Positions 31,981 to 43,975 of a DNA stretch of 64,000 bases are shown here, one piece after another. The notes under the pieces are model-generated. The model was not told the origin of the DNA. It saw only the letters and a list, made by a program, of their open reading frames with translations, and did not search any database. The DNA comes from Megachile rotundata (taxonomy: Eukaryota > Arthropoda > Insecta > Hymenoptera > Megachilidae), in the NCBI RefSeq assembly GCF_050947335.1, contig NC_134991.1, positions 7,750,001 to 7,814,000 of the forward strand. The letters are read 5' to 3'. Every line of letters starts with the position of its first letter. The first letter of the stretch is position 1. The position numbers and the translations under genes were made by a program.

Positions 31981-32193
31981 GCTACTTTAGACTCTATATA
32001 TGTATAAACACACACGCATATATATTATAAATATATATACATATTAAACAAGAGCGAAAATGGAGCGCGATACGGCGGTGCGAACAAGATTCAACGGTCC
32101 CTGTGCTTAAAGAGAAGATTTAAGTAAACGAGCGAGAAAAAAATGAAGCGAGAATGAAGATATAAAAAGAAGCGTTAGAGAGACATATATATA

Positions 32194-32232
<39 letters not shown>

Positions 32233-32233
32233 A
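32194..32233. repeat. (TAAA)n microsatellite
   Basis: About ten perfect TAAA units. Confidence 0.95.
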
Positions 32234-32700
32234 GTTTTTGTCCATGGACCGGCCTGACCGGCTCACGGACGCAACACGTGAAAAAATGGAATAAAGGAAC
32301 ACAGGCACACGGATACACACACGATATACACACACCTGCAGCGAGACTAAAATGAAAAAAAGAAGATGAAAACGAAAGAAAAAAAGATGACGAAACGACT
32401 AAAACGAAACACTTTTACATACATGATGCCTGCGCGAGCGCGTAGATAGAGTTTAATCGAGGTAACGTTATGTGCGCATTGTAAACGTTTTGGTACTGTA
32501 CGGCACTGTATGACGCGTCTCTTTATACGTAAACACGTACTTCTTAACTAAATAATAATCCATCGCCGCGGTGAAGCCTCTCGAAGCGTTTTTTACGCAC
32601 CGTTACCGGCTTTCCTCGCTTTCGTCGGCCAGGCGAAATGCCGGCTGATCACCTTGTCGTGCAACGTCGAGCGTACGCCAATCCGATTTTCGACAAATTC

Positions 32701-34020
32701 GGACGATCTGACTACTTTCCCTATTTTTTAACGTTGACACGTTGTGTGTAATGTGTAGATTCTCTCGAAAACTGAGCTGTCTGTGACAATTTTGTATTCA
32801 AAATCACCTAAAAGATACAGGGTCGAAGTTATCTTAAAATCTGATCATTTCTGGGTAAAACATGATTTGATCGATTTCATCAAATTTTAGTATGAGACGA
32901 GTTTGACTGATTTTTATAAAGTTGTGCAGAGTCGCAATCGAATTATTGTAACGATTATTAATAATTATTGTAATATATTACAAACTGATTCAATTATATT
33001 TGTCATATCTTTCATTCAAGTCGCAATACAATTTGTAAATCGAATCGAATTTCAAAGCTTGCTAAATCAGAAATTAACTGGTAATTGAACAGAGAGATAA
33101 TAACGGATACTGTATAAAAACTCTGAATAAAATAAAATTACTCTTAATTTTGAATATAGTACTTATAAATTTTTAATACATGAAACGGTAAGCTACACTC
33201 GAGAGAACAGTAATTAAATTAATTGTAAAGTTAGGACTATTTAATTTGAAATTTTAGGATAATTGAATCACTTCGTAATTTATATTACAAGATAATTAAA
33301 TCTCCATGTAATTGAACTAAAGCGCAATAAAATTTCATAATTAAATTGTAATGTAATTTAATTAGCACAACTATATTAAAAAGTAAATAAGAGTGCTCAT
33401 AGTTGCTCAGGTTATGAAAGACAATCTACATTCAAAATTTTATATCTGGTAATTACACGCGTCTAATAATCGCACAAAACTCTTCAAAATAAGAACTTTA
33501 CCTCATTGGACACGTGCCAATTCATTAATTTACACCGTTGATAAATTCTAATTCGCAAAAGGTTTCAATGTCACAACTCAGTCAACGTATCGAATGTATT
33601 TCAACTTTGATCCTTTGCATCCTTGTTCCGTGTGTGTTAAATCTATTTTCCCTTCGATTAAACACATCGTTTACTTACAATTAGAACTGTAAATGTTATT
33701 AACAGTATATCTTCTCGTCGTTAATGCAATAAGTAAGATTAATAAAAAAGGGTAATCTCTAAAACTTGAAATTAGAAATCTAGCTTGATACACGGCTCGA
33801 CAGATGCGAAGGATCAATATTTTCAATTCAATATTAAATTCATGTAAGTGAAATTAAGATTGTGGTCTGTATCGTCTACAAATTTGCAACCCTCTTGTTA
33901 AAACGGATAACAAGAATAAATTATTGATAGCTAAAGATGGTTTGGATAGCACATATGGAGATTTATGGTGCTATAACATGTGGCAAGCTAATACACGATG
34001 CGTGTACAGTCAATTTCCCA
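32701..34020. other. AT-rich intergenic, nothing recognised
   Basis: Unique AT-rich sequence with no coding, repeat or motif signal worth calling. Confidence 0.5.
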
Positions 34021-34310
34021 ATTCGAAAATTTGAAATTTTTATATTTCTGAATTTCTAAATTCCCAAATCCTCAATTTCCGAATTTGTAGATTTTCACAT
34101 CTCTAAATCTCCAAATCCTCAATTTCCAAATTTCTAGATTTTCACATCTCTAAATCTCCAAATCCCCAATTTCCAAATTTCTAGATTTTCACATCTCTAA
34201 ATCTCAAAATCCTCAATTTGTCAGCAACCCAAATTTCTAAATTCTGAAACTCCCAATTCTCAAAATTTCCCAAATCCCCAAAAATTCAGAAATTTTCCAA
34301 GATCTCCAAA
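34021..34310. repeat. 47-bp tandem repeat, about 3 copies, G-poor
   Basis: AGATTTTCACATCTCTAAAT recurs at 34089, 34136 and 34183 (period 47). Flanking degenerate CCAAATTTCTAAATT-type sequence extends to about 34310. Confidence 0.8.
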
Positions 34311-36600
34311 TCGTAACAATTCACACGTGATTACAATCGCGTGCAACTATACAACGCAATATACATCGCGATCTAACTATACCTCCAATAAAAATCCTTA
34401 TTATCAGTGAAATTTTGCAAGAGGGTTGTCGAAGATCGCGTTGGTTCGGTGCTCGAGAACGAAGCAAAAGGTTTATGGGACCCGCGTGGCGGCCCCGTGA
34501 GACCCTTCGTGGATTCAATTGAACGTGATGACGATCAACGACCAATAAATATTTTCCTTTCGAGAGACGTCGTTCGTCGCGGCCGCGCGTTTCACTTCGC
34601 CGTTTATGTCGATTTTTTGTACGCGATCAACGATTCCGATCGACACACGTTTAGCTGGTTAGTTAGTTGTTACGTAGGGGTCGTCAGCGTCGCGCGAACG
34701 ACCATCGATTCGATATTGTTGCAAATTAATATCGTTAGACGTTGTAGAAACGCGACAACGATCGGGCGACACGTTGATTTTACGGGGACCTTTGTCCTCT
34801 CGTTTTTCGACTTTCTATATGCGATCACTATTTCTAGCTCAATCAAGAAGTTCCCCGAGTTAGTTGCGTTCGCGACGTTTTCTTCGGAGGATGTTGTATA
34901 GTTGAATAAATTTTATTCGCGTGAACTCTCATCTCCCGCAACACGATGAGATGCGTTTCGTAAAATTGTTCAGAGTCTAATATTATAATTAGGTGAAATG
35001 GTTAAATAAAAGTTTAGGTGATTCGGTTGTTCGTTGACTCGATTGTTTCTCGATCCTCGACGAAATACCCTTTTTAAATTAGACGAAATCGTTGAAGGGA
35101 CTAATCGCGAACGAGCGTTGATTATTCAACTATATCCATTCTGTCTGCACCGGAACGTCGTTTAGTCGAATTTAACGCTAAGTTCGAGTTTCGTAGCGCA
35201 TCCGCGGGCTCGGTCGATACTTTACAGTTAAAGTGTCCCACATTTTTTAGCGCAGCTTAGCAAGACCGCATAGCGTGACCGTAGTTGATAGTCGTAACAG
35301 AGTTTATAGATAAGTTTCACCGTAAAGTATCGTCCGTTGCTCGCGCAAGGTCCTCCACTCTTATTGTAATTTAGCGATGACACACGGTACGGGTCCCTCG
35401 AGCAGAGCGGCCGAAGGCTACAAGACATTAATGTCATCGAGAATCGAGCGCATTTTTATATTTGCGAGATCGTTGTGTTAACATTTCTATTATACACACA
35501 CGCGCGCGCAAACATATTATATATTGTATATTATTCATCGCGTTACCATTCATTGTCCCGAGGCTGGCTACTCGAGGGACTACACTCGGTTCTTTAATCA
35601 TCACTTCGAATCCTTCGGAGGAGTCGAGCGACGTGTCGAATGAAAGTATAGAAAGAGCTTCGACGATTAAATGGAGACGTATAGAGACAATTATTTTTGG
35701 AAGAGAAAGAGTGCTTTTTAGCTGACTCTAAATGGCGAAACTTAGTAAATTGTTGAAAATAACGGTGAAAGAAGATGGAGAATTAAAGAAGGAAGATTGT
35801 TTAGCTCGAAGGGAAAAGAAAGAAACAAATTGAAAATATAATAACAGAAAGAGAGGAAGAAGGCTCGACGAGAGCGATGGCGAATCCGTCACGGTGCGCC
35901 GACTGACACGTTTTCGGACGGTTTAAATATACTTATAGCGAAATTAAGAAATGCATATTATTCTGCCGATTAACGAGTAAGTGCGTAGAATTCGTTTAAC
36001 TGTAGATAAAGACACGTACACAGTCACGTACGCGCGAGTGCAAGATACATTACCACCTGTAATCGTTCACCCACAAAACCACCCACCCAGCCACCCACCC
36101 ACCCATGTGTACACAGCGTACAAACACAGATATCACACGACACGTGCAGACACACGAACACGTACACACGAACATACACACACACGTACACGGACACTTA
36201 CATATACTTAGACATCGGAGATAATCGAGGTACGGTTAAGAGAAAAAAAGAAATATATAAAACGAAACGAATGGAGAAGAGAACGTGAGAAGACGAGAGA
36301 AAGAGAGAGAGAGAACGAGAGTAATGGGAGATATTAAAGAAAAAAAAAATAATAAATGCAAAACACACACACACAAAGGCGCAACACGTACACGCGCACG
36401 CACGTTGCAATTAGACGTTATTATCGCAATTTGGAGTTAAATTTTATAATATATAATATATAAAAATATATATATAATAAATAAAAGTTGACGGATAATA
36501 TAGAGTTATATTAAATATCGATTAAAAAAAAAAAAGAAGAAAAAACGAGTGGGAGAGTTGTGTTCATTAGGGTGGCGCGGTACACGCGCTATCGACTCAC
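34311..36600. other. GC-richer intergenic region, no confirmed gene
   Basis: 34400-34900 holds a 164-codon frame (34407-34901) without an ATG at its start and with no known domain. 35150-35700 is mixed, with a CA-type run near 35500. 36040-36200 is CA/CCCA-rich. AATAAA pairs at 36476-36485 after a TA-rich tract and a purine-rich block could end a long + transcript. Nothing here is assigned a function. Confidence 0.35.
36476..36485 (+). terminator. Overlapping AATAAA poly(A) signals
   Basis: AATAAATAAA at the end of an AT-rich tract, followed about 60 bases later by G/T-rich GTGGGAGAGTTGTG. It may be a distal poly(A) site of a + strand transcript, but the AT-rich context makes chance likely. 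Confidence 0.2.
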
Positions 36601-37334
36601 CTTAATCCTCTGACTCTTTTAATCCTTTTAACACCTTCCACGATTCCTTTCAAGGCAATCTCATCGCGACCTCGTTTTCGAACGTCTTTCGCTTTCTTCT
36701 CTGCTTCGTCACTGCATTTTTTTGTATGAATACTTTTTTAATTTCAGAACGAAAAGATTGCTTAATTGAAAATAAACCAAACCGTAGAAGCTTGAGAATG
36801 TCAAATGAAGTTTCTTAAATAAAATTTCTTTTCTAACCCTTCTTCAAATTTCCAATTTTAATTCCGTACGGTTTTCTCAGACCCTTATTTAGTTTAACGC
36901 ACCGCCATAGTAGAAAGAGTCGTAGACACGTGCTAAAATGAATTCTTGAAGATATTAAAAATTCATTTCTTAACGCTTTAATTGTCTATTTTATATTATT
37001 ACCGATTTTGATTATATACGGAGCTATTATATTCTTTTCGTCTCTGAATTATTTTATCAAATTAAATTCATAGTGCCGTCCTGGTGACTGTCGTAGCTTT
37101 ATAAAATTGGTAAGTGCTAACTTAATTTGAGAACTAACAAATATCTAAACCATCAAATATTATATTATAAAATTTTAGGAAATCTTGTTTCCCTTAAAAA
37201 TCTACATATACTTTTTTAATTATTCAACAAAATTAAATCCATAACGTCGATAATTTCTGCAGCGAAAGAAAGTAATTTATGGACTTCATCAAAGAGGGCG
37301 CAGGAGCTCATAATCATAATATCAGCCGCTAACA
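36601..37334. other. Upstream region of the dynactin p27 gene
   Basis: AT-rich sequence with a slightly GC-richer part at 36600-36710. It should contain the promoter of the dynactin gene, but no TATA or other clear core element is visible. Confidence 0.3.
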
Positions 37335-37356
37335 ATGAGTTCATCTGTCAGTCGAC
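37335..37356 (+). CDS. Tentative first coding exon of dynactin subunit 6
   Basis: ATG AGT TCA TCT GTC AGT CGA plus one base gives MSSSVSR, and joining to 37551 restores the frame (MSSSVSRQDIN). The donor used (GAC|GTACAA) is weak. A stronger donor, AAA|GTGAGA at 37363/37364, would put the next exon in the wrong frame. Some upstream ATG is required, because the frame of the next exon meets a stop at 37544. Confidence 0.3.
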
Positions 37357-37550
37357 GTACAAAGTGAGAAAATCTATAAATTCTCTCTAAATTATTCGAA
37401 TTTCACTTGTTTCTTATCACTAATTTATTTGCACAAGTCTAAAATTTGTATAAAAAGTTATATACTGCAGTTCAAGTTCTAAGTTTAAATGTTTGTTCGT
37501 TTTTTTAAGGTTATGTTCATTGTTAAGTTTGATTAATTTATATTAAACAG

Positions 37551-37749
37551 AGGACATAAACTTGAATTCTTTATACAGTCTGAAGATATCAGAAGGAGCT
37601 TTAGTATGCGAGGAAAGTATTTTGAAAGGAGATATCACTATCGGGCCAAGAACTGTGATACATCCAAGAGCAAGTATCATAGCAGAAGCTGGTCCGATCA
37701 TAATAGGTGAAGGGAATATTATTGAAGAAATGGCAACTATAGCAAACAG
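37551..37749 (+). CDS. DCTN6: DCTN6 exon (beta-helix start)
   Basis: Starts after ATTAAACAG (AG at 37549-37550), encodes DINLNSLYSLKISEGALVC and the GDITIGPRTVIHP block, and ends with AACAG|GTAAAT. The frame needs one base carried from upstream. Confidence 0.9.
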
Positions 37750-38351
37750 GTAAATTTAGAAAGTTGAGACAAACATAATTTTTCTTTTAGTTGCTAATGG
37801 AAATGATTATTTAATACAGATTACCCGCAGATGCACCAGAATCTACGACAGTACCAGTGCAGATAATAGGTAATTATAATGTATTTGAAACCGATTGTAC
37901 TTGTCAGGCATTTAAAGTTGGAAACAACAATATCTTGGAAAGTAAAGGTAATGCTAACATGAAGTATCTTGCAAAATATTTATTAGTTATGTACCATATT
38001 AGAATCATATTCTCTTTTACAGCATATGTTGCTCGCGAAGTTGAACTAACAAATGGTTGTGTCATTGGCGCATCTTGCTCTGTCACGGAATCAGAAGTGA
38101 TACCTGAGAATACCATAATTTATGGCAGTCAGTGTCAACGCAGGGAGATGTATGATAAACCATATGTATGTTTCCATACAATTGCATTTCATATTACATG
38201 TAAATGATAAGTGGATTAAAATTGCATAATTTTAAACATTCTATTTCAGCCTCAAATGGGTCAATTAGAATTCTTAATGAAAGTTCTACCAAATTATCAC
38301 CATCTCCGTAAGCCTAATATAAAACCAAGTAAAAGTGAAGGGGGAATATAA
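37551..38351 (+). CDS. DCTN6: Dynactin subunit 6 (p27), four coding exons
   Basis: Exons 37551-37749, 37820-37947, 38023-38165 and 38250-38351 (TAA stop) join in phase through GT..AG sites to about 190 residues, the size of human DCTN6. p27 is a left-handed beta-helix protein of the dynactin pointed-end complex (with p25, p62 and Arp11) that helps dynein select cargo. Diagnostic segments include GALVCEESILKGDITIGPRT, IHPRASIIAEAGPIIIGEGN, AYVAREVELTNGCVIGASC, EVIPENTIIYG and FLMKVLPNYHHLRKPN. The hexapeptide pattern of the helix runs through the first three exons, and the C-terminal LPNYHHL helix is conserved. Introns are very short (70-84 bp). The extreme N-terminus is uncertain (see 37335-37356). 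Confidence 0.95.
37820..37947 (+). CDS. DCTN6: DCTN6 exon 3
   Basis: Acceptor AATACAG (37813-37819), encodes RLPADAPESTTVPVQIIGN to FKVGNNNILESK, donor G|GTAATG at 37948. The IIGNYNVFE segment matches the human IIGTNNVFE. Confidence 0.93.
38023..38165 (+). CDS. DCTN6: DCTN6 exon 4
   Basis: Acceptor TTTTACAG (38022), encodes AYVAREVELTNGCVIGAS and QCQRREMYDKPY, donor GTATGT at 38166 in phase 0. Confidence 0.94.
38250..38351 (+). CDS. DCTN6: DCTN6 last exon
   Basis: Acceptor TATTTCAG (38249), encodes PQMGQLEFLMKVLPNYHHLR and a Lys/Ser-rich tail ending SEGGI, TAA stop. Too short to appear as an ORF on its own; identified by homology and phase. Confidence 0.94.
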   Translation, partial: PQMGQLEFLMKVLPNYHHLRKPNIKPSKSEGGI

Positions 38352-38509
38352 TTTTGATTAATTGAAGTAAAATTTGCTTATGAACACAATTAACAAATAC
38401 TAATAATTTTGTATCACTTGATATGTGATAAAACTTATGTGTTACACTGAACGATTATTAAAAGTGCATTATAATTGTTTTTTTTCTATATAACATATAT
38501 ATTGTGTAA

Positions 38510-38534
38510 AATAAAAGTATTACTATTTAATAAA
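38510..38534 (+). terminator. DCTN6 poly(A) signals
   Basis: AATAAA at 38510-38515 and again at 38529-38534, about 160-180 bases after the stop codon and spaced as expected for a short 3' UTR. Confidence 0.65.
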
Positions 38535-38551
38535 TTATTCACATTCACAAT

Positions 38552-40200
38552 TATGACTGTATTTTATTACCACACACTTAACATATAAAAATTATTTAAT
38601 ATAAAATTGAAGATTATTAATGTAATTTTTAATTATTATAATTACTAAAATATGTACAGTTGTCATTACTACAGTAATTTTTATCAAATAGATAAAATTT
38701 TTAATTGAACAATGCAGTTTTAGACATTGCCAGCAATCAACTTAAACTACCAGACTTGTAGTTCCAGTTCTTGATAATAGAGGACACATCAATCACTAAA
38801 ATTAGTATAGTTTCAATTTTTTGTATACAAATGTGATTAATTTATTGCAAATGTTACTACTGATTCATAATTTAATAAAAAATTGTTTTGTTGTAGAACC
38901 ATCTATAATACTCGGTATTATACTTTTATTCATTTTTTAATATTTTTTATGTACTTAATTGGGCAATATAATGCATGACTATATAACACGTAGGAATGTG
39001 ACGATATATTAAAGTGTAACAATATGTGGCGACATAAAATGATAATATATTAAGGTTCAAGTACTCATAATAACCATCTACGCTATGATATACATGAAAA
39101 TAATAAGTGAATCACTTTGATATATCCCACAATATTTATTTAACATAGTAGCCTATAAGAGTATGATCCTACGAAGAATAAGATCATCAAAACGATGAGT
39201 GGTCGCAAATCCGTGCACGCTTGCGACAAGTTAATGTAACTTGATGTTTCTCCTTCTCTTCGTTCTTCTCCGGGCTGACTCTCCAGAGAATCCAGCAGCA
39301 CAATACTAAACGCTACACCTATGAATATGAATTAGCGTCTCGTCGAGGGGGTTGGATGCGAACCATTTACCGTTTCCGTCAGCTTAACCGCGTACCGCAG
39401 TGGCTCTCAATGCGCCACCCATTTAAGCCGCAAATGTGCAAATCGTGTTATCACGTAATTTATACGAATCGCTATATCAAATATACGTTGATCAAATTTG
39501 ATACAAATCTCTACAATAACCATGCTAAACAGCAATCACAACCGTTTCTTTCAATCTCATCTGACTGTTCAATACAAATTTGAACCTAATAATGATAATA
39601 CCAACATCACAACGAATATAAATGGAAGTCGTACAAATATTGTAATATTTGAAAAGTGATCAAGTCAGCAAAATAACAAGGAAAATAAAATTATGGACGC
39701 TTGCAAAAATTGTCACATAAAGCATAAACTCACATAGGTGTTAATATTAACCCCGAAGATTTTAAAAAATTTAATCAAGAATTTAACTGAAAAATTACTA
39801 TCCTGGAAGATTGATATTCCTTCAGGGAACAAATGTTCGGGCGATATCTTTCTGAAGATAGGTTACATAAAAGGGAGACACGGTTAAAAGCCGCGAGTGC
39901 CGCTTTATTTTAATGATCGCTGCTCGCAACCCCCTTCAACGCAACTCTTGTCGCGGAAAGTGGTGACCCGAGAGAGCTGTCATATTTTGACGTCCGCAGC
40001 GGGCGTTCTGGCCGGGAAGGGGAGACGAGAAGAAAAGAGATTATTTTTCGTCGCGCTGGGAGAAGTCAGAAATCAGTACGAAAGCGAACAACGATAGGGG
40101 GAAGCCCCTAATGGCTGGCAACCATCAATTCCACTTTTTCTTATCCGTGATCATCAACAAATTTTTACCACGTGATTTGGCTGCAATTTTGAAACTTTGG
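38552..40200. other. Intergenic DNA downstream of DCTN6
   Basis: AT-rich to about 39170, then mixed. CAGTGGCTCTCAATGCGCC at 39399 resembles a hAT-type terminus, but no partner end was found. A GC-richer block at 39880-40130 has ORFs (66 codons) without features. No gene called. Confidence 0.35.
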
Positions 40201-40229
40201 GATTTTAGAATTTTGCGATTGTTTTGGGA

Positions 40230-40830
40230 CTTACGATTAGAGATATTGAAAGGGGAACATAGGTATTAAGGGGTGTAGAGAATGAGGATGTAGGAATATG
40301 AGGATATGGAAATAAGGGGATGTAAAGGGATTTGGGCATATAATAATTTAGGGACATGAAGATTTAGGCATATAATAATTTAGGGACATAGGAATTTGGG
40401 CATATAATAATTTAGGGACATAGGAATTTGGGCATGTAATAATTTTGAGGCATAGGAATTTGGGCATGTAATAATTTATAGACATTGAAATTTGGATACT
40501 TGACAATTTCAGAGATATAGAGATTTTAATGTGTAACAATTTGAAAATATAGGGATTTGAGAAAATATTAATTTGGGGATGTAGAGATTTGAGCATATTT
40601 CGATTTCAAAATGTAGGGATTTGGCCATATACCAATTTGGGCATATGACAATTTGGGGATATAGGAATTAGGTACATGACGATTTGGACTCTTAGATTTT
40701 GAATACCTGAGTATTTCATAATCTAAGATATCAAGGGTTTGAGAACTTTAATAGCAATTTAGAAATTTAGAAATTTGAGAATTTAGAAATCTTGAAACCT
40801 AGAATTTTGAGATCTTAGAGTACCAAAGTT
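40230..40830. repeat. C-poor minisatellite with a 32-bp unit
   Basis: GCATATAATAATTTAGGGAC recurs at 40336, 40368 and 40400 (period 32) and then degenerates. Flanking sequence is the same C-poor G/A/T style as in HR3 introns. Confidence 0.8.
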
Positions 40831-41880
40831 TAAAACTGAATTGACTGAATTTAAAAATTCGATTACACCATAATTAACATTAAATTTGTCACAATATAAA
40901 AACAGGCCAATATCATTCATACAATATTATTCATACAAATATTATTCATGTCCACAAGTACTCCACAGTCAGCTACCTATCTCGAAAATAAAACCAGACG
41001 AGTAAATCCACTTCATTTCCCAATTTTCGTTAGTTTCGAAAGTCACAAATAGCGACGGCGGAAAATGCGGATCAAATTAAATCGCGCGATTACGTGCACG
41101 TCAGAGATCTCGAAACGGTTATAGTTTAACGATCGTCGGTCTCCGGGGGTTGGTATCTCGATGATCGGCCGTCCATCAACGACGTAAACGCGATCGTCAA
41201 CAGTTGCGTTGAGTAACACTCTCCCTCGCTTTTAGAATCGCGACTCAAATTGACGTCCGCAGACACGGGCACCGCTTTGTCGAGTGGCAAACGAGAGTGA
41301 CGAGCGTTGCGAATCTCGCTTAACGTTTCCATTGTGAACCAAGGCGAGGGAGAAAAATGTCATATACGTCGGCGGGACCCTGCGTTGAATTAATTCGATA
41401 TCGCCGCGGTCTGACAGAGATTTGGTAATTACTGGAGAAACACTGATTTCCGGCGAATTATCGCGATATGCAGAATTCTCGTGGATTGTGAACGGCTTCA
41501 ACACGTTTATGGAACTCTCTGCTCCGTTATCTGGCGACGAATAATTAAATGGAGGGTTCCGCCATTTTGTGCGCAGCTAATGATACAGTCAATTGGAGGT
41601 TTTTAGCAGCACTGAACTCTTTGGGAGTTCTGAGAGTTCTGAACTCTTGGTAGATATTTAAATATATGTAGAACGTGTGGAAATATTGGTGGTACGTATA
41701 TTTAGCAAGATATGAGTTTAACTTTTTGGAAATTTTCAATATTATTTTTTGGAGTAATGAAACTTGTATGTTTTTAAAGTAAATATTTTTACTTTTGACA
41801 ACTGAAGATGCTGAAGACAGAAGCTTATATTTCTAGTAGCTCAAGGTTTCTTTAGAAGTTTAGATTCTAAACTTGCTTCC
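40831..41880. other. Intergenic, with a moderate-GC block at 41.03-41.58 kb
   Basis: The block is non-repetitive and CpG-containing and holds CCGCCATTTT (41559-41568, YY1/PHO-like on the - strand). It may be a promoter or enhancer. Antisense frames (64-90 codons) are not convincing. Confidence 0.3.
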
Positions 41881-42400
41881 AAAAGCAACAAGTCCTCAAA
41901 TGCTCACAAATTTCAAGAAGGTCAAATTGTCAAATCCTCAAACTCCCATATTTCCAAATTCTCAAATTCTCAAAGTGCTCAGATAAGAACATTCCTAAAC
42001 TCCCAAAACCTCAAATCACCATAACCCAAAATATTCAAAAGGTCAAATTTTCACAATCCCAACATAAAGCCACCAAATCCTAAAAATTCCAAACCACCAA
42101 AATCCTAAATATTCCAAACCACCAAATTCCCAAATCCTAAAAAGTCCAAACCACCAAATTCCCAAATCTTCAAAGTGCTCAAATAAAAACATACCCAAAC
42201 TCTCAAAACCTCGAATCAGCATAACCCAAAATACTTAAAAGACCAAATTTTCACAATCCCAACTTGAAGTCACTGAATCTCAAAAAGTCCAAACCACAAA
42301 ATTCCCAAATTGTCAAATAAACAAATATTCTTAAATATTCAGATCTCCAAATCCTCAGGAGCTGAAATTCTCAAATATCCAATACATAACATGTCACTGC
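41881..42400. repeat. G-poor low-complexity tract (CCAAATCCTAAAAATTCC-type)
   Basis: Degenerate repetition; a segment of about 140 bp is itself repeated (CCTCAAATCACCATAACCCA near 42009, CCTCGAATCAGCATAACCCA near 42209). Confidence 0.7.
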
Positions 42401-42429
42401 ACATGTATACTTGTATAACCTATACAAGT

Positions 42430-42930
42430 GTATGATCACAAAAGACCTGAGATGGCCGATTATCGAGTAACCAGCGATTTATCTCGAGTTAGCGAGATGC
42501 TTGTCAATCTTGCGTATACAGTGTCATCGAGGAGGATCTCTGGCCATGAGAATAGCGATAGAGATAAACGATTCAATACGCGACAATGAATAATACTGGA
42601 GCAACGGTTAAACGTAGCAACGGATCGGGTCCGCCCACGAGGCTGTCCGAAGGGAAACCACCCGTAAAATCCAAAAGGGGTGCAGTGAAGCGGGAGCGGC
42701 GCAGGGGGCGCCAGGCGACTCTGTGACGCGATTATGCTAACGAAGTTATTCCATTGTAACGCTGTTTACAACGGCGCGCATTAAGGCTACACCGGAACAA
42801 TGGCACCCCCTCTGGACCCCCACACCCCCCTGCGTACACAAGTCGGTGAATCCTCGAGGATCGCGCGGCCATTGTATGCTCTTTTCCGAAAGGAAATACA
42901 CGCTTGACGATGGTGAACCGGAAAAATCTA
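42430..42930. promoter_or_regulatory. GC-rich non-repetitive island, candidate enhancer or insulator
   Basis: A sharp 500-bp island between repeats. It contains AGGGGGCGCC (42703-42712), resembling the CTCF core, and three SOX-type sites (CCATTGT 42751-42757, AACAATGG 42796-42803, CCATTGT 42869-42875). No coding frame. The combination suggests a cis-regulatory element between the flanking genes, but this is only inference. Confidence 0.35.
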
Positions 42931-43380
42931 CCGAACGATATTAATGGAGAAATATACAGGATGTGTTTACTTGTTTGCGACTTCTGAAGATTTTCTTTTG
43001 TTAGGCCTTTAGGCGTGGAGAGGCTTTGAGGTTTGTTTGTAAAGTGGGTTGTGAGGAAATAGAGATTTCATGAGAAAAATGAATGGTGCACTTGAAAATC
43101 ATTAAATATGTGTGTTCTTGAATTTTTTAATTAAAATATTTCTTGTATTATGTCTTTGAGTGTTCGAACTTGTGAATTATGAAATATTCAAATTTCTGAA
43201 TTATTGGTTTTCCAATTCTTTAGGTTTGAGTTTGGAAATTTCCGAATTTGATGTCGCTAAAATTACACATTTTTGAATTTCTAAATTTCAGACTTGAAAA
43301 TTGTGAAATTCTCAAATCTTGAAATTTATGATTTCTATGAGTATAATTTCGCGAATTTTCAAATTTCCAGATTCCTAATT
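42931..43380. other. AT-rich intergenic
   Basis: Low-complexity T/A-rich sequence grading into the following repeat. Nothing called. Confidence 0.4.
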
Positions 43381-43975
43381 AGGCAAATTTTTAAATTTTC
43401 AGATTCCTAACTTCCCACAACCCTAAATTCTCAAATCCCTAAGTTCCTAAAGCCCTAAATTCTAAAATCCCTAATTTTCTCAAACTCTAAATTCTTAAAT
43501 CCTTAATTTCCCAAACCCTTGAATTCCTAAATCTCTAAATTACGAAATCACTAAATTTTGAAATCAATAAATATCCAAATTCCTAAATTACAAAATCCCT
43601 AAATTGTCAAACCCCTAAATTTCCAAATCCCTAAATTACCAAATCTCTAAATTCTTAAATTCCTAAATTCCCAGATCCCTAAATTGCCAAACCTCTAAAT
43701 TTCCAGATCTCTAAATTGCCAAATCTGTAAATTCTGAAATCCCTAAAGTGCAAAATCTCTAAATTGCCAAATTCCTAAAGTGCAAAATCCCTAAACGCCA
43801 AATCCCTAAATTCTCAAACCCCTATATTCCCAAGTCCCTAAGTTCCCAAATCCTTAAATTCCCAAATTCCCTAAATACCGCAAATTCTCCAAATTCCCCT
43901 AATTTCCCAAATTCCCCAAATTTCCCACATTCTTAAATTCCTCAAATTCCCAAATTCTCAAATCAATATACCTCA
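43381..43975. repeat. G-poor low-complexity tract (TCCCTAAATT-type)
   Basis: About 30 degenerate units of CCCTAAATTCCCAAAT with spacing of about 18-20 bp. It superficially recalls telomeric CCTAA but lacks the exact five-base periodicity. Confidence 0.75.

Larger units (their letters stand above)
30856..32700. other. Mixed-composition region with microsatellites, possible UTR-like DNA
   Basis: Purine-rich, CpG-containing sequence alternates with (TA)n at about 31230-31330 and (TAAA)n at 32194-32233. It could belong to a very long 3' UTR or a non-coding transcript. Long antisense frames (31089-31559, 31678-31968) are rich in Tyr/Ile/Phe/Arg from microsatellite translation and are not supported. 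Confidence 0.3.

Noticed and set aside
39399..39425. Single hAT-type terminus CAGTGGCTCTCAATGCGCC
   Set aside because: No partner inverted end was found within several kilobases on either side, so an element cannot be delimited.
43381..43975. Telomere-like CCCTAA repeats
   Set aside because: The CCCTAAATT phrases are degenerate at about 18-20 bp spacing, not tandem TTAGG or TTAGGG units, and similar tracts occur elsewhere in the window.
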